DNA of 16,745 nucleotides from JBCDBY01 sp039182715 (lineage in GTDB: Bacteria; Planctomycetota; PLA2). Below are positions 16,015 to 16,745 of this stretch, one piece after another; the first letter of the stretch is position 1; the number at the start of each line of letters is the position of its first letter. Under the pieces are notes generated by a model. That model saw only the letters and a list, made by a program, of their open reading frames with translations, was not told where the DNA came from and did no database searches. A program made the translations under genes and the position numbers. Location: positions 1-16,745 of the forward strand of contig JBCDBY010000067.1 of NCBI GenBank assembly GCA_039182715.1. The letters are read 5' to 3'.

Positions 16015-16366
16015 TTCCTCCAGCAAGACGAACAACAAGAACGGCCGCAAAGCCGCCGACAAGGTCAGCGGCGACGAACGCCGCATCCTTCCCGAACGTC
16101 GCGGCCGCAAGGACCGCCGCGCTGCGGCCGACCGCCGGAGCGAGGACAAGCCGGTCGCGGTCGAGCGCCGCGGAGGCAACGAGCGCCGCAAGTCCGAGGG
16201 CGAACGCCGCAAAGTCGAGCGCCGGATCAACGAATATCCGCTGCAGCCCGAGGTGCTCGAATTCATCAACGCGGTCAACGAATTCAAGAGCACGCACCAG
16301 AAGCCGTTCCCGACGTGGACCGAGATCTTCCAGATCTTCAAGGACCTCGGGTACACCCGCGAATAG
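16004..16366 (+). CDS. Small [D/E]RR-repeat protein with a conserved-looking C-terminal helix pair
   Basis: The 120-residue product has no name I can assign. Residues 1-22 are Ser/Asn/Lys-rich and probably disordered. Residues 24-74 carry eight D/E-R-R tripeptides (ending at 27, 33, 39, 45, 56, 62, 69 and 74), a dense alternating-charge array. The last 40 residues look folded: EVLEFINAVNEFKSTHQ then PFPTWTEIFQIFKDLGY, which looks like two helices, possibly a truncated winged-helix or protein-docking module. Similar [D/E]RR arrays occur as linkers in bacterial signalling proteins, but here no receiver or cyclase domain is attached. The ATG overlaps the upstream stop codon by 11 nt, so translation is likely coupled to the repeat protein. 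Codon use and base composition fit the neighbours, and competing frames show no family signature. Confidence 0.8.
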   Translation: MPSDSSSKTNNKNGRKAADKVSGDERRILPERRGRKDRRAAADRRSEDKPVAVERRGGNERRKSEGERRKVERRINEYPLQPEVLEFINAVNEFKSTHQKPFPTWTEIFQIFKDLGYTRE

Positions 16367-16378
16367 CGTCTGCTCCGG

Positions 16379-16384
16379 TAGAAT
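16379..16384 (+). promoter_or_regulatory. Probable -10 element of pepA
   Basis: TAGAAT differs from TATAAT at one base and ends 9 nt before the ATG at 16394. No Shine-Dalgarno is present in between, so a leaderless or nearly leaderless transcript is predicted. No TTGACA-like sequence is found at the usual distance. Confidence 0.45.
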
Positions 16385-16393
16385 CTGCGGCTT

Positions 16394-16745
16394 ATGAAAT
16401 CGAAAGCCGCCGCGGCATTTGCCGTCACCGCGAAGACCGACGCCCTCGTCCTGTTCCGCACCGCCGACAAGCGGGCGCTCAAGGAGATTTCCGTCCCCGA
16501 CGCCGCGCTTCAGGAGGCCGCTCGCGCCGCGATCGCGGACGGCGAGTTCGGCGGTGGCGCCGGCGAGACCCTCTACCTCCGGGGCGGGCGCGATGGACGC
16601 CGGCTGCTGGTCGTCGGCTGCGGGGAGAGCGCGAGCGGCGATGCGCTCCGTCAGGCCGGCGCGACCGCGGCGCAGACGCTCGACAAGAAGGGGCTCGCCC
16701 GGGCGACCTTCCTGATGTCGGGCGAGGATGACGATGCGCGCGCGC
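16394..16745 (+). CDS. pepA: Leucyl aminopeptidase, N-terminal part (cut by window end)
   Basis: The frame is open from the ATG at 16394 to the end of the window (117 codons plus one base). The visible part resembles the N-terminal domain of M17 leucyl aminopeptidases: a first strand with TDALVLF, then GAGETLYLRGG, RRLLVVGCGE and DALRQAGATAAQTLDKKGL, which follow the family pattern of GE-x-L-x-LRG, a hydrophobic VVG strand and a helix beginning with R-x-A-G. The metal-binding catalytic domain would lie beyond the window, so it cannot be checked. These enzymes are cytosolic, hexameric, two-metal exopeptidases that recycle peptides; some also bind DNA. The start follows a TAGAAT hexamer and no Shine-Dalgarno. 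Confidence 0.78.
   Translation, partial: MKSKAAAAFAVTAKTDALVLFRTADKRALKEISVPDAALQEAARAAIADGEFGGGAGETLYLRGGRDGRRLLVVGCGESASGDALRQAGATAAQTLDKKGLARATFLMSGEDDDARA

Noticed and set aside
16004..16240. Possible simple DNA repeat behind the [D/E]RR array
   Set aside because: The triplets use different codons and irregular spacing, so the repetition is at protein level and not a recent DNA tandem repeat.
14104..16482. A 792-codon antisense frame across the repeat protein, the [D/E]RR gene and the pepA start
   Set aside because: The plus strand shows regular beta-sandwich repeats with a membrane anchor in the correct frame; the antisense translation has none.

Overview
This is a GC-rich, densely packed chromosomal segment from a bacterium with a Gram-negative type gene set. 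It is core housekeeping DNA with no mobile element, CRISPR array, tRNA or rRNA visible. Several traits make me think of Planctomycetota or a nearby deep lineage: the FabD nucleophile loop GLSLGEY, a eukaryote-type UDP-sugar pyrophosphorylase beside ddl, and membrane-anchored carboxypeptidase-regulatory-repeat proteins. That placement is inference; other high-GC phyla are possible.

Layout. (1) 69-1178, recA on +, closed by a strong intrinsic terminator (1240-1278). (2) 1319-3485, two minus-strand genes of unknown function. They are paralogues of each other, each has one N-terminal membrane anchor, and each contains an internal duplication, so the locus holds four copies of one unit of about 100 residues. 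(3) 3546-6182, alaS on +, divergent from the pair. (4) 6257-10666, a fatty-acid and phospholipid operon rpmF-plsX-fabD-fabG-acpP-fabF, led by a near-consensus sigma70 promoter whose -35 overlaps the alaS stop codon. fabH, usual between plsX and fabD, is absent. (5) 10676-14099, an overlapping or tightly spaced continuation: a UAP1-like UDP-N-acetylhexosamine pyrophosphorylase, ddl and dinB. (6) 14149-16366, a membrane-anchored protein with about six beta-sandwich repeats, overlapped by a small protein with eight [D/E]RR tripeptides. (7) 16394 to the window end, the start of a leucyl aminopeptidase (pepA).

How the genes fit together. Section 4 makes acyl-ACP, starts phospholipid synthesis (PlsX) and supplies a ribosomal protein, a classical coupling of membrane growth to ribosome supply. 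Section 5 supplies UDP-GlcNAc (peptidoglycan, lipid A) and D-Ala-D-Ala, so membrane and wall precursor genes are transcribed in one direction. dinB rides at the end of that string through an ATGA overlap.

The less ordinary content is: the four-unit paralogue pair sitting where recX often lies between recA and alaS; a recurring TAnAnT -10-like hexamer 6-9 nt before five start codons (both paralogues, alaS, ddl, pepA), which suggests leaderless transcripts; the [D/E]RR-repeat protein; and a contraction in the cofactor region of FabG. No gap without a gene exceeds 140 bases.
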